Part shown: piece after piece, positions 26,164 through 35,306 of the stretch | Position numbering within the stretch: position 1 is the first letter of the stretch | How the letters are laid out: every line of letters begins with the position of its first letter | Source of the DNA: Paraburkholderia atlantica | GTDB lineage: Bacteria > Pseudomonadota > Gammaproteobacteria > Burkholderiales > Burkholderiaceae | Assembly: GCF_009362785.1 (NCBI RefSeq) | Contig: NZ_WHNQ01000021.1 | Location: forward strand, 82,873-146,872 | DNA length: 64,000 nt | Reading direction: 5' to 3' | Notes under the pieces: generated by a model | Told to the model about the DNA's origin: nothing | Databases searched by the model: none | The model's input: the letters and a program-made list of their open reading frames with translations, nothing else | Position numbers and translations under genes: made by a program

Positions 26164-26182
26164 GCAGGAAGGCACAAGAACA

Positions 26183-26578
26183 ATGGAAAACCTACACATC
26201 CCCGCGACGACGACGTCGCCCGAAGTCGATTTTCGCTTCGACCAACACACGTTGTCGATCAAGGGTGAGTCCTACCCGGAAAACGCAGCCGCTTTTTACG
26301 CGCCGATCATCGAGCAGATGCGCAAGTACCTCGCCGCGAATGCCGGGGCCGAAATCACCATCGACGTCGCGTTGACGTACTTCAATAGCTCGAGCACCAA
26401 GATGCTGTTCAGCATCTTCGACGCGCTGGATCAGGCGGCGGAATCGGGAAGCCGCGTGTCGATGAACTGGTATCGCGACGAGGAAGACGAGACCATTGCC
26501 GAATTCGGCGAAGAACTGAAGGCCGATTTCCGCGCAATCGAGTTCACCGATCGTCCTATCGCGCAGCAGGGAAAATAA
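26183..26578 (+). CDS. SiaC-like phospho-switch protein (DUF1987)
   Basis: A 131-residue protein. The core FRFDQHTLSIKGESYPENA, the central IDVALTYFNSSSTKMLFSIF and the acidic WYRDEEDETIAEFGEEL segment match SiaC/DUF1987, a ferredoxin-like fold. In Pseudomonas, unphosphorylated SiaC binds and activates the diguanylate cyclase SiaD, and phosphorylation by SiaB prevents this. The Ser/Thr cluster NSSSTK (residues 68-73) lies where the phosphorylated residue is expected. The gene sits between kinase and cyclase genes, as in the known system. Confidence 0.85.
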   Translation: MENLHIPATTTSPEVDFRFDQHTLSIKGESYPENAAAFYAPIIEQMRKYLAANAGAEITIDVALTYFNSSSTKMLFSIFDALDQAAESGSRVSMNWYRDEEDETIAEFGEELKADFRAIEFTDRPIAQQGK

Positions 26579-26579
26579 G

Positions 26580-27305
26580 GTGCGCTCGACCTCTTCCCGT
26601 GACGTGTCCTCGGGCGGCGCACCCGATCTGTTCCAGAACGAGAGCACGGCGCTGGCCAAGGCTCGCGCCATGCATTTGAACATCGATGCGGATGCCGCGG
26701 AGTATCGCCAGTCGCTGGGCGAACTGATCGAGCACTTCCAGCGCCTGATGCGCGAAACACGGCGCCTGATCGGCCGCAGCGACCGGGCTGAACGCGAGAT
26801 GCAGGTGCTGGCCCAGCAGTTGGCGTATCGCGCATCGCACGACGCGTTGACCGGCGTGCTGAACCGCAGCGCCGTGATCGAGCGGACCACCAAGGTCTTG
26901 CGCACCAGCAGCGCGGTGATGATCATCCTCGACATCGACGAATTCAAGCGGATCAACGACGACTACGGCCACCCCACTGGAGACGCGGTCATTTCGGGGG
27001 TCGTCGATTGCCTGCGCAGAATCGTCGGGGAACAGGGCTTCATCGGGCGAGTGGGCGGTGAGGAGTTCACCGTGTTGCTGCCCGGCCATGAACCGGCCAG
27101 TGGCGCCATTCTTGCCGAGCGCATGCGAGAAGCCATCAGTGACTCGCTGGTCGTTCCACCGGTCGAGCGCCGCATCACGGCCAGCTTTGGCGTCAGCATC
27201 AACGCAGTCGGAACCTGCTTCGACACCGCATACGGTCTCGCCGATGCGGCTCTGTACCGCGCCAAGCGAAGCGGACGCAACCGCGTGGAATTTGCAGATC
27301 GATAG
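26580..27305 (+). CDS. SiaD-like diguanylate cyclase
   Basis: A 241-residue soluble GGDEF protein starting at GTG, one base after the siaC-like stop codon. An N-terminal helical region (about residues 1-80, EYRQSLGELIEHFQRLMRE) precedes the GGDEF domain with active-site GGEEF at 159-163. That should make c-di-GMP from GTP. The residues before GGEEF (GEQGFIG) contain no RxxD product-inhibition site. The N-terminal helices are the likely contact for the SiaC-like activator, as in Pseudomonas SiaD. The output is presumably aggregation or biofilm control. Confidence 0.86.
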   Translation: MRSTSSRDVSSGGAPDLFQNESTALAKARAMHLNIDADAAEYRQSLGELIEHFQRLMRETRRLIGRSDRAEREMQVLAQQLAYRASHDALTGVLNRSAVIERTTKVLRTSSAVMIILDIDEFKRINDDYGHPTGDAVISGVVDCLRRIVGEQGFIGRVGGEEFTVLLPGHEPASGAILAERMREAISDSLVVPPVERRITASFGVSINAVGTCFDTAYGLADAALYRAKRSGRNRVEFADR

Positions 27306-27367
27306 GCGGATAAGCAGAGCCATAGCGCGCCGTTACCAGCTAGATCCCCAGCGCCCTAAGGCAAGTC

Positions 27368-29437
27368 ATGCAGCCACCTGAACATTCACTATCCGGGCGA
27401 GCCGGTTTTCGCCCGTGCCGCGTTGACGGAAAGGGAAGCGCCTTGGGACAGGAAGCAGCGCGCAAAGCCGGTACTGTCATAGCCGTGCTTGCCATTCTCG
27501 CTGTCATTGCGACGAGTACCTTCCTCGCAATCCGCCAGAGCAGCGAGCAGGACAGTTCGCTTCGGACGATCCAGGCTTCCGGGCGGCTGCGCCACGACCT
27601 CGACCAGGTTCAGCACGTCATGCTCGATGAGCATGCGACGCTCTACACCTCGATAGCGACGGTGCCGCTCTACAATCGCGCCGCTTATAGCTTTCCGATG
27701 CTGGAGCTGCTCGCGTTGACGCGCGACGCGCGCGAGAGTTGCAGCGAGAACCACGAATGCGTATCGCGGCTGTCGGATCTGGACGACATGATCGGCAGAC
27801 TCAGCGAACAGAGCTTCGGTCTTGCGCGGATGATCGCGGAGCATCCCGGCAGCGTGGCAGTGGGCGACCCCCGGCTCGAGGAAATCGACGCCTATTTCTA
27901 CAGCGTCCTCGAGCGGGTCGTCGACGTACGGCTCGCGGCCGACGCCAAGGTCGCTTCAGTCGTCAGCAAATCGTCGTTGGATGCGAAGTGGTTTACGCGC
28001 ATGCTGTTGGGCTGCGGCGTCGCTTCGGCCTTGTTGCTGCTGTCGCTGATTCACTGGAATGGCCGCATTGGAGCGCATCTTCGCCGCTCGCTCAAAAGAC
28101 TCGAGCATCAAGCCAGATACGATGCCCTGACCGAGTTGCCGAACCGGGTGCTGCTCGGCGAACATCTTTCGGAGTCGCTGGTGCGCGCGGCCGCGACAGG
28201 CCAGAACGTTTCCGTCCTGTTCCTCGATCTGGATCGTTTCAAGGACGTCAACGATTCGCTCGGACACCGCGTCGGCGATTTGCTGCTGCAAGCTGTGGCG
28301 CGAAGGCTTCAGCGCCTGCTTCGCGCGACGGATTTCGTCGCGCGCTACGGGGGCGATGAATTCGTCATCGTCGCGGAACGAGCCGACGCGAAGCAACTCA
28401 CCGAAATGCTGGATACGCTGATTCACGAGATGAGCGAGCCGTATCGCATCGGCGAGCACGAGCTTTATCTCGAAGCAAGCATCGGCGTCAGTACTTATCC
28501 ACAAGACGGCGCCCAGCCGGAACTGCTCACGCGCAATGCCGATGCCGCGTTGTACGTGGCGAAATCGCGCGGGCGAAACGGCTATCAATTCTACGAACCG
28601 GAGCTGAGCCGGGCGGCCGCGGAGAAGTTACGGCTCACGACGCGACTGCGGCGCGCAGCGAAAGCCAGTGAGTTGTATCTGGCGTATCAGCCGCAGATCG
28701 ACATGAAACGCGGATGCATCGTCGGCGCCGAGGCGCTGTTACGGTGGCACGACGACGAACTCGGTGAGGTGTCGCCGGCCGTCTTCATCCCGCTTGCCGA
28801 AGAAACCGGTTTGATCCAGAGCATCGGCACCTGGGTATTGCGGCAGGCGTGCCTGCAGGCGAGCGCATGGGTACGCTCGGGGCTTCCGCCCGTGCGCATC
28901 TCGGTCAATGTTTCGCCACTTCAACTCGAACGGGCAGACCTTCCAGGCGTGGTGCGCTCGGCACTCGAGGACGCCAATTGGCCCGCCGAACTGCTGGAAC
29001 TCGAAGTCACCGAGGGCACGCTGATGCGCAACGCGGAAGAAGCGCAACGGGCTTTTCGCGAGCTGCGCGAACTCGGTGTGTCCATCGCTATCGACGACTT
29101 CGGCACCGGCTATTCGAGCCTCAGCTATCTGAAACGCTTTAGCGTCGATCGCATCAAGATCGATCGCGCCTTCGTTTGCGAAATCGGCAGAGACAAGGAG
29201 CTCGAAGCGCTGTCGCTTGCGATCATCGCGATTGCTGAAACGCTGAGCTTCGATGTCGTCGCCGAAGGGGTCGAGCTCGATGTCCAGCGCGAGTTTCTGG
29301 TCCGCCACGGATGCACGGTGGCCCAGGGTTTCCTGTTCAGCCCAGCGGTCTCGCCGGAGGCTTTAGCGCAGTTGCTCGGAAAGACGGCGGTCGCGTCTTC
29401 ATTGAGCGCGGCGACTTTCCGCGGATTCGCTCTCTGA
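27368..29437 (+). CDS. Membrane GGDEF-EAL c-di-GMP turnover protein
   Basis: A 689-residue protein with two membrane helices (about 34-54 and 211-228) flanking a periplasmic sensor loop of roughly 155 residues that contains a Cys pair (SCSENHEC). The cytosolic part has a GGDEF domain with intact RYGGDEF (328-332) and an RxxD I-site (RATD, 319-322). It then has an EAL domain with AEALLRW (EAL at 455-457), the DDFGTGYSSL loop and KIDRAFV. Both domains look catalytically complete. It begins 62 bp after the SiaD-like gene and probably belongs to the same operon, joining an inhibitor-sensitive cyclase and phosphodiesterase to that switch. Confidence 0.87.
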   Translation: MQPPEHSLSGRAGFRPCRVDGKGSALGQEAARKAGTVIAVLAILAVIATSTFLAIRQSSEQDSSLRTIQASGRLRHDLDQVQHVMLDEHATLYTSIATVPLYNRAAYSFPMLELLALTRDARESCSENHECVSRLSDLDDMIGRLSEQSFGLARMIAEHPGSVAVGDPRLEEIDAYFYSVLERVVDVRLAADAKVASVVSKSSLDAKWFTRMLLGCGVASALLLLSLIHWNGRIGAHLRRSLKRLEHQARYDALTELPNRVLLGEHLSESLVRAAATGQNVSVLFLDLDRFKDVNDSLGHRVGDLLLQAVARRLQRLLRATDFVARYGGDEFVIVAERADAKQLTEMLDTLIHEMSEPYRIGEHELYLEASIGVSTYPQDGAQPELLTRNADAALYVAKSRGRNGYQFYEPELSRAAAEKLRLTTRLRRAAKASELYLAYQPQIDMKRGCIVGAEALLRWHDDELGEVSPAVFIPLAEETGLIQSIGTWVLRQACLQASAWVRSGLPPVRISVNVSPLQLERADLPGVVRSALEDANWPAELLELEVTEGTLMRNAEEAQRAFRELRELGVSIAIDDFGTGYSSLSYLKRFSVDRIKIDRAFVCEIGRDKELEALSLAIIAIAETLSFDVVAEGVELDVQREFLVRHGCTVAQGFLFSPAVSPEALAQLLGKTAVASSLSAATFRGFAL

Positions 29438-29585
29438 GCCGCAACATGTATCCGCGCTGACGCACTACTTACGTTTTGTCACCAGCGCAGCGTCAACTCC
29501 TGTATTCCGCCCCACGTTAAACCGGCAGCGCTGAAATGATTCAGCCGCGACAAACGAATCCACCGATTCAACCAGGAGTCACATC

Positions 29586-29981
29586 ATGAAGACGCTTTTC
29601 GCCGCTGTTGCTTCCGCACTGCTCGTGTCGACCGCATTCGCTCAAACCGCCGCACCGTCCGCCGCACAACCCGCACAACCCGCACAACCCGCGCAAGCCG
29701 CGCAGTTGCCGGCCGCCGGCCAGGCGAATCTGAAGGCGAGCACCGTGGTGCAAGCCGGCGCAACGGACGACAGCGCGACCGCAGCGAAAGCGCCCGCCGA
29801 AGCCGCCACGCAAAAGCACGTGAAAAAGACTTCGGCCCATACGAAGAAGGCCCATAAGTCCACGGGCAAAAATGCCGTCGAAACGAGCGCGGCGAAGACT
29901 AAAACGGAGAGCGCGAAAGAGGCCAGCACTGCCCCGGCGAAAGCCGACGGCGCACAAGCCGACACGACCAAAACGCAATAA
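29586..29981 (+). CDS. Exported Ala/Lys/Thr-rich low-complexity protein
   Basis: A 131-residue protein with a signal peptide (MKTLFAAVASALLVSTAFAQ) and a disordered, Ala/Lys/Thr-rich mature part. Three tandem PAQ units (AQPAQPAQPAQ) are encoded by a 9-base direct repeat near 29664-29690. The middle is strongly basic (KHVKKTSAHTKKAHKSTGK), resembling small Lys-rich periplasmic proteins seen in Burkholderiaceae. Function is unknown. The ATG follows AGGAGTCACATC. A textbook terminator lies 86 bp downstream. Confidence 0.72.
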   Translation: MKTLFAAVASALLVSTAFAQTAAPSAAQPAQPAQPAQAAQLPAAGQANLKASTVVQAGATDDSATAAKAPAEAATQKHVKKTSAHTKKAHKSTGKNAVETSAAKTKTESAKEASTAPAKADGAQADTTKTQ

Positions 29982-30066
29982 CACGTGATCGGTTTCGGCG
30001 CTGACCGGCCATGCAGGTGCTGTTCAAATAGAAGTTGATCGAAGCCGGACCGTGCCGTTCAGGGAG

Positions 30067-30093
30067 GGCGAGTCTTATGACTCGCCTTTTTTT
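30067..30093 (+). terminator. Rho-independent terminator
   Basis: An 8-bp stem, GGCGAGTC with GACTCGCC around a TTAT loop, followed at once by seven T residues. It ends the transcript of the Lys-rich exported protein gene. Confidence 0.85.
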
Positions 30094-30222
30094 ATACCGC
30101 GTGTCACGCCGTGTCGTATCTTTTTGTCGACAGACGCGCGAATTTTTGCACCGTCTTTACACGCGGGCGATTACTCTCGAATTGTTCCAATTCACCATCG
30201 CGTTACACGAACGCCGCATCAC

Positions 30223-30540
30223 ATGGCTCTCACGCAATCGCTCGACAAGCTCTCGCCGCAATCTGCCAGCAAGCAGATTCAACACAGCAACGTCATTCCG
30301 TTTCCGTCGGCGCGCGCGCTTCTACTCGTGACCCTGCCGCACGCTCACTTGCGCGCACTGCTTCATTCGCCGCTCGGCGTCTATGTCATCAACACGGAAA
30401 TCGTGCGCGGAGAAGACCGCGTGCAACTCGACATCGCGCGCGAAGATCTCGACTTCACGTTGCACATGCTGCTCACCACGTTGCCCGCCGCGACGATCGG
30501 CCCATTGAAACGTCGCGTCGGGCACCCGAGCGCGCGTTGA
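30223..30540 (+). CDS. Hypothetical protein, 105 residues
   Basis: A soluble protein beginning MALTQSLDKLSPQSASKQIQ, followed by FPSARALLLVTLPHAHLRAL and a C-terminal LDFTLHMLLTTLPAATIGPL segment. It has no signal peptide or recognised domain. The ATG at 30223 was preferred over the upstream ATG at 30052 because the leader before it overlaps the terminator. The two-part hydrophobic pattern suggests a compact alpha/beta fold. Its relatives are probably restricted to Burkholderiaceae (inference). Confidence 0.55.
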   Translation: MALTQSLDKLSPQSASKQIQHSNVIPFPSARALLLVTLPHAHLRALLHSPLGVYVINTEIVRGEDRVQLDIAREDLDFTLHMLLTTLPAATIGPLKRRVGHPSAR

Positions 30541-30669
30541 CTGCGCTCGACGAGCACAGTACAAACCATGGACAGCATTAGTGGGCGATCGTCGCTGATT
30601 GCCGGCTACCCGATGGTTTGAAAATCCGCCGCCCTCGATTATGCTGACTTTGACACGGGAGCGGCACTG

Positions 30670-31209
30670 ATGAGAACGCTGACGCAGCAACTGACGCAAT
30701 ACGCGGCCTACCACCGCGACCGGCGCAATATCGCCACGCACTTCGTCGGCATTCCGCTGATCGTGCTCGCGCTCGCGGTGTTGTTGAGCCGCCCGTCGTT
30801 CGGCGCCGCGATGTTCCCGGTCACGTTGTCCCCAGCGTGGCTGTTGTTCGTCGCGGCGACCGTCTACTACCTCGCGCTCGACGTGCCGCTCGGCGTGCTG
30901 ATGGCCTGCGTGTCGGCGCTTTGTGTCCGATTCGGCGAGTGGATCGCCGCGCAAACGACTCTCATGTGGCTCGCGACCGGCATTGGGCTCTTCGTGATCG
31001 GCTGGGTGTTCCAGTTCGTCGGTCACGTCGCGTACGAACATCGCAAGCCGGCCTTCGTCGACGACGTGATCGGCCTGTTGATCGGCCCGCTATTCGTGCT
31101 CGCCGAAGCGCTGTTCGGGGTCGGCTGGCGTCCCGAGTTGCGCGACGCGATCGAGGCGCAGGTAGGCCCGACGCGCATCAATCCACGGCGGACCGAAGCG
31201 CATCGCTGA
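30670..31209 (+). CDS. Mpo1/DUF962-like membrane protein
   Basis: A 179-residue protein with four to five membrane helices. The N-terminal YAAYHRDRRNIATHFVGIPL, with two conserved His, and the later FVGHVAYEHRKPAF, with two more, match the Mpo1-like (YGL010w/DUF962) family. The yeast founder is an iron-dependent dioxygenase of 2-hydroxy fatty acids; bacterial members are uncharacterised. The four His residues needed for metal binding are present. It may act on membrane lipids, which fits the nearby hopanoid locus only loosely. It is convergent with rarD. Confidence 0.83.
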   Translation: MRTLTQQLTQYAAYHRDRRNIATHFVGIPLIVLALAVLLSRPSFGAAMFPVTLSPAWLLFVAATVYYLALDVPLGVLMACVSALCVRFGEWIAAQTTLMWLATGIGLFVIGWVFQFVGHVAYEHRKPAFVDDVIGLLIGPLFVLAEALFGVGWRPELRDAIEAQVGPTRINPRRTEAHR

Positions 31210-31223
31210 GCGGGCGTCGCCGT

Positions 31224-32120
31224 TCAGCTCGACGCGAACCGAACGAAGCGCACGCTGTGCAACGCTGTCAGCGCGACGGCGATCCAGATTGGCACATAGG
31301 TCGCGAGTTGCGCGACGCTCAGCGTTTCGCGCAGCAGCGTGATCGATACGAACACGAGCAGCACCGGCTCGACGTAGCCGAGGATGCCGAACAACGCGAC
31401 CGGCAACAGGCGGCTCGCCTTCAGATACGAAGCGAGCGCGAGCGTGCTCAACGCACCGAGGCCCGGCAACAGCAGAAACCACATTTCCGCGCGTCCGGCG
31501 ATCGCTTGCAGCGAACCGCCGCTGACGATGAACACGATCGCCACCGGCAACAGCAAGGCCATTTCGACGGTGAACATCGCGAGTGAATCCTGATTGATCT
31601 GACGGCGCAGCACGAAATAAGGTGGATAGCCGAGCGCAACGACCAGCGTCGGCCACGAAAACGCGCCGGTCACCCACAGCTCATGCGCGACGCCAACGGC
31701 CGCGCAAGCGACCGCGAACCACTGCAACGCGTCGAGCCGTTCGTGATAGTGGAAGCGACCGACCAGCACCATCACGAGCGGCAGCAGGAAATAACCGAGC
31801 GACACTTCGAGCATCCGCCCATGCAGCGGCGCCCACAGAAACAGCCATAGCTGCACGCCGAGCAAGCCAGCGGCGACGATCATCGCGACGCCGAGCTTCG
31901 GCTGCTTCATCATTCGGACAACGAGCGCGTGCAGAATCGGCAGACGCTTGCGCACCGCGACGAGCAGCAGCGCGCCAGGCACGGTCCACACGATGCGCCA
32001 CGCGAAGATGTCGAGGCCCGAAAGCGGTTTCAGCAGCGTCGCGTAAGCGGACAGTAACGCGAACATCGCCGACGCACCAACCGACAATGCGATCCCTCGC
32101 CTGAAGTCGTTGTGGTTCAT
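31224..32120 (-). CDS. rarD: EamA family transporter RarD
   Basis: A 298-residue, ten-helix inner-membrane protein with two EamA repeats. The start GIALSVGASAMFALLSAYAT and the KPLSGLDIFAWRIVWTVPGA and GRMLEVSLGYFLLPLVMVLV segments are typical of RarD. RarD proteins are drug/metabolite exporters annotated for chloramphenicol sensitivity, but the natural substrate is unknown. The ATG at 32120 is the first that keeps helix 1 at the N-terminus. The gene is divergent from egtD across a 557-bp gap. Confidence 0.82.
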   Translation of the reverse strand: MNHNDFRRGIALSVGASAMFALLSAYATLLKPLSGLDIFAWRIVWTVPGALLLVAVRKRLPILHALVVRMMKQPKLGVAMIVAAGLLGVQLWLFLWAPLHGRMLEVSLGYFLLPLVMVLVGRFHYHERLDALQWFAVACAAVGVAHELWVTGAFSWPTLVVALGYPPYFVLRRQINQDSLAMFTVEMALLLPVAIVFIVSGGSLQAIAGRAEMWFLLLPGLGALSTLALASYLKASRLLPVALFGILGYVEPVLLVFVSITLLRETLSVAQLATYVPIWIAVALTALHSVRFVRFASS

Positions 32121-32677
32121 TGCGTGGTCCGGAATCGGTGTGACGCGTGGGCTTGCGGTGCGCGACGCAGGCTCGCGGCGTTCGTTGTCGTCATGAATAA
32201 GATGTCTCGTGAGCAGGCGGGCACGCGAGCAAAACGGCCGACGCTGCGTTGTTGTTTTGAAGCGGCTGTGCAAAACCGCAGGAAAACGGGCATTCTAGAC
32301 GGGTTATTCGCCGACGGACCTGCGCTTTTTCGTCAATCGGCTGCAATTAGTCGTGCACATCGCGCGTCGATGCACTAGAACATAACTTCGTGCGCGCGGC
32401 CGGCGAAGCCATTTCCGGTTCGTCAACGCCGTGCGCGAATCTTGCTACCAAGTTTTGCACGCTGTGGCCGCATCACTCGCGACAACGACGGCCACAGCGG
32501 CACGAAACCAGCAGCACCCACGAGCCGGGTCGGCGAATGCAACTCTGAGCGCAGTCTTGGAGGCCGCCATGAACCGACGTCCGCGCATCTCGCCCACGGC
32601 ATGCGTCAACCGCGTTCATCGCGCATGCCACCACCCGGCAGCAATCCCGCTCATCGAATGTGACTACTGGAGCCAGC
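32121..32677. other. Long intergenic region between rarD and egtD
   Basis: No convincing gene was found. Short plus-strand frames (around 32431-32703) lack a recognisable protein and end inside egtD. The region should hold the divergent promoters of rarD and egtD. In related genomes egtB often precedes egtD, but no egtB sequence is visible here. Confidence 0.5.
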
Positions 32678-33661
32678 ATGACCCAGCCAGCCCTATCGCT
32701 TAGCAACTCGCCTTCCGAACTACGCCGCGCCTTTGCCGCCGACGTGTACGCCGGCCTCACCCACACGCCACAAAAAGAGCTGCCGTCGAAGTACCTGTAC
32801 GACGAAGTCGGCTCCGCACTTTTTGAAGTGATTACCGTATTGCCCGAATACGGCGTCACGCGCGCCGAAGAACGGCTGCTCGCGAAGCACGCGGCCGATA
32901 TCGTCGAGCATTTGCCGCATGACGTGACGGTCGCCGAACTCGGCAGCGGCAGCGGCCGCAAAACGCGGCGCATTCTCGAGGCACTGTGTAAAAAGCGCCC
33001 CACTTCTTACTGCCCGATTGAAATTTCGCGCAGTGCATTGCAGTTGTGCCGGCGCGAACTCGGTGACATCGAGCGGATTTCGATCGTCGGTTATGAGCGC
33101 GACTATCTGGCCGGTCTCGCCGAAGTGAGCCGGCAGCGCGCGCCCGGCGACCGCTTGCTCGTGCTGTTTCTCGGCAGCACGATCGGCAACTTCGGCCGGC
33201 TCGCGGCGACGCGTTTTCTGCGCGACATCCGCAACATGCTCGCGCCCGGCGACGCGTTGCTGCTCGGCACCGATCTGATCAAACCGACGCCCGTGCTGAT
33301 CGCCGCCTACGACGACGCGGTCGGCGTGACCGCGTCGTTCAATCTGAACCTGCTCGCGCGCATCAACCGCGAACTCGACGCCGACTTCCCGCTCGATGAG
33401 TTCGAGCACGTCGCGCGCTTCAATCCGGATGCTCGCAGCATCGAGATGCATCTGCGCGCAAAGCGCGATATCACCGCTCACGTGCGCGCGGCAAAGCTAA
33501 CGGTGTCGCTGAAGGAGGGCGAGACGATCTGGACCGAAAGCAGCCACAAGTATCGCGCGGAGGAATTGCCCGCGATCGCCGATGACGCCGGCTTCGTGTG
33601 CAGTCATCAGTGGATCGAGGATGAGTGGGGATTCGCGGAGAGTTTGCTGGTGGCGCGCTGA
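32678..33661 (+). CDS. egtD: L-histidine N(alpha)-methyltransferase (EgtD family)
   Basis: A 327-residue SAM-dependent methyltransferase. The family pattern is complete: PEYGVTRAEERLLAKHA, the SAM-binding ELGSGSGRKTR, IEISRSALQL, the FLGSTIGNF loop, GTDLIKP, AYDDAVGVTASFNLNLL and a C-terminal ESSHKYR segment. EgtD trimethylates L-histidine to hercynine, the first step of ergothioneine synthesis. EgtB, the next enzyme, is not encoded within the window, so the pathway may be completed elsewhere or the protein may act on a related substrate. The ATG at 32678 is the second of two nearby in-frame ATGs. A bidirectional terminator follows. Confidence 0.87.
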   Translation: MTQPALSLSNSPSELRRAFAADVYAGLTHTPQKELPSKYLYDEVGSALFEVITVLPEYGVTRAEERLLAKHAADIVEHLPHDVTVAELGSGSGRKTRRILEALCKKRPTSYCPIEISRSALQLCRRELGDIERISIVGYERDYLAGLAEVSRQRAPGDRLLVLFLGSTIGNFGRLAATRFLRDIRNMLAPGDALLLGTDLIKPTPVLIAAYDDAVGVTASFNLNLLARINRELDADFPLDEFEHVARFNPDARSIEMHLRAKRDITAHVRAAKLTVSLKEGETIWTESSHKYRAEELPAIADDAGFVCSHQWIEDEWGFAESLLVAR

Positions 33662-33704
33662 GCGCCGACCACGCGGCAAACCACGGCCGATCAAGGAATC
33701 AACG

Positions 33705-33746
33705 AAAAAGCGGCGCGCCCTCCTCTGGACGGCGCGCCGCTTTTTT
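33705..33746. terminator. Bidirectional terminator between egtD and acylphosphatase genes
   Basis: An 11-bp stem, AGCGGCGCGCC with GGCGCGCCGCT around an 11-base loop, flanked by an A-run on the left and a T-run on the right. It can end transcription from both convergent genes. Confidence 0.88.
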
Positions 33747-33764
33747 AACCCGCTCAGCTCGCCC

Positions 33765-34058
33765 TCAATGCTGCTCGAAGCGCTCGTACCGCTTGTCGGT
33801 CGCGCGCTCCTCGCCGCTCACCTCGGTCACGCGCGCCGCCGGCGGTCCGTGACGCAGCCACGACAGCATCCGGTCGATCTGATTGGCCGGTCCCTGCAAC
33901 ATCGCCTCGACCGAACCGTCGTCGAGATTCGCGACCCATCCCTTGATGCCGAGCGCGTGCGCCTGGCGCACCGTCGCCAGGCGAAAGCCAACGCCCTGCA
34001 CTGTGCCGCGCACCCGCGCGTAATATGTTTCGATCCGCTCATCCAGATCCGGGGCCAT
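33765..34058 (-). CDS. acyP: Acylphosphatase
   Basis: A 97-residue protein with the full acylphosphatase signature. YARVRGTVQGVGFR supplies the phosphate-binding loop and catalytic Arg, and GWVANLDDGSVEAMLQG supplies the catalytic Asn. It hydrolyses acyl phosphates in the cytosol. The ATG at 34058 (MAPDLDERIE) follows AAGGAGGT with normal spacing. It is convergent with egtD and divergent from hpnA. Confidence 0.92.
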   Translation of the reverse strand: MAPDLDERIETYYARVRGTVQGVGFRLATVRQAHALGIKGWVANLDDGSVEAMLQGPANQIDRMLSWLRHGPPAARVTEVSGEERATDKRYERFEQH

Positions 34059-34196
34059 GCCGCTACCTCCTTTTAATGCCTGACAGTCTTTCAAGCCGGC
34101 ATTCTAGTCGTGTCGCGGCGAGCGTGCTCGACAACACCCATCCCTTGCGCGCGCCACGTACAATCCGTCGACCGTCACGCAGGAAATGGAAACAGA

Positions 34197-35207
34197 ATGA
34201 CCGAACAGAATCGCGATCTCGTGCTCGTGACCGGCGCATCCGGCTTCGTCGGCTCGTCGGTGGCGCGCATCGCGCAAAGCAAAGGCTTTCGCGTGCGCGT
34301 GCTGGTGCGCGCGACGAGTCCGCGCCAGAACGTCGAATCGCTCGATGCGGAAATCGTCGTCGGCGACATGCGCGACGAAGCATCGATGCGCAACGCGCTG
34401 CGCGGCGTGCGCTATCTGCTGCACGTGGCCGCCGACTATCGGCTGTGGGCGCCGGACCCTGGCGAGATCGAGCGCGCGAATCTCGAAGGCACCGAGGCGA
34501 CGATGCGCGCGGCGTTGAAGGAAGGCGTGGAGCGCATCGTATACACGAGCAGCGTCGCGACGCTGAAGGTGACGAGCTCCGGCCAGTCCGCTGACGAAAC
34601 CTCGCCGCTGCGCGCCGATCAGGCGATCGGCGTCTACAAGCGCAGCAAGGTGCTCGCCGAGCGCGCGGTCGAGCGCATGATCGCCGAGGACGGCCTGCCC
34701 GCGGTGATCGTCAATCCGTCGACGCCGATCGGCCCGCGCGACGTGAAGCCGACGCCGACCGGCCGCATCATCCTGGAGGCGGCGCTCGGCAAGATTCCCG
34801 CATTCGTCGATACCGGGTTGAACCTCGTGCACGTCGACGACGTCGCCGCCGGCCATTTCCTCGCGCTCGAACGCGGCAAGATCGGCGAGCGCTATATTCT
34901 CGGTGGCGAAAATCTGCCGCTGCAGCAGATGCTCGCCGACATCGCGGCGTTGACCGGCCGCAAGGCACCCACACTGAGCCTGCCGCGCTGGCCTTTGTAT
35001 CCGCTCGCGATGGGCGCGGAAGCGGTCGCCAAGTTCACGAAGCGCGAACCGTTCGTCACCGTCGACGGACTGAAGATGTCGAAGAACAAGATGTATTTCA
35101 CATCGGCGAAGGCAGAACGCGAACTGGGGTATCGCGCGCGGCCTTATCGCGAGGGTCTCGCCGATGCGCTCGAATGGTTCCGGCAGGCGGGGTATCTGAA
35201 GCGGTAA
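34197..35207 (+). CDS. hpnA: Hopanoid-associated sugar epimerase HpnA
   Basis: A 336-residue extended SDR. It has LVTGASGFVGSSVARIAQSK with the NAD(P)-binding TGxxGxxG near residues 12-19, the active-site pattern VYTSSVATLK followed by GVYKRSKVLAE (YxxxK intact), and NPSTPIGPRD after it. The overall pattern is that of HpnA, encoded in most hopanoid loci. Its role in hopanoid head-group chemistry is not settled. It is the first gene of the hpn region on the plus strand. An AGGAAATGG sequence supports the ATG at 34197. Confidence 0.9.
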   Translation: MTEQNRDLVLVTGASGFVGSSVARIAQSKGFRVRVLVRATSPRQNVESLDAEIVVGDMRDEASMRNALRGVRYLLHVAADYRLWAPDPGEIERANLEGTEATMRAALKEGVERIVYTSSVATLKVTSSGQSADETSPLRADQAIGVYKRSKVLAERAVERMIAEDGLPAVIVNPSTPIGPRDVKPTPTGRIILEAALGKIPAFVDTGLNLVHVDDVAAGHFLALERGKIGERYILGGENLPLQQMLADIAALTGRKAPTLSLPRWPLYPLAMGAEAVAKFTKREPFVTVDGLKMSKNKMYFTSAKAERELGYRARPYREGLADALEWFRQAGYLKR

Positions 35208-35306
35208 GCGACGGCCGTAAGCATTTTGTTACAAGTCCCGCGCCGGCGACGGGTCCAAGCCCGCGCGCAGCAGGTAAAATCGCGGGTCCTACCTGAGAAA
35301 CCTCGC

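Noticed and set aside
32431..32703. Short plus-strand open frame upstream of egtD
   Set aside because: It has no recognisable protein, ends inside egtD and has no clear ribosome-binding site.
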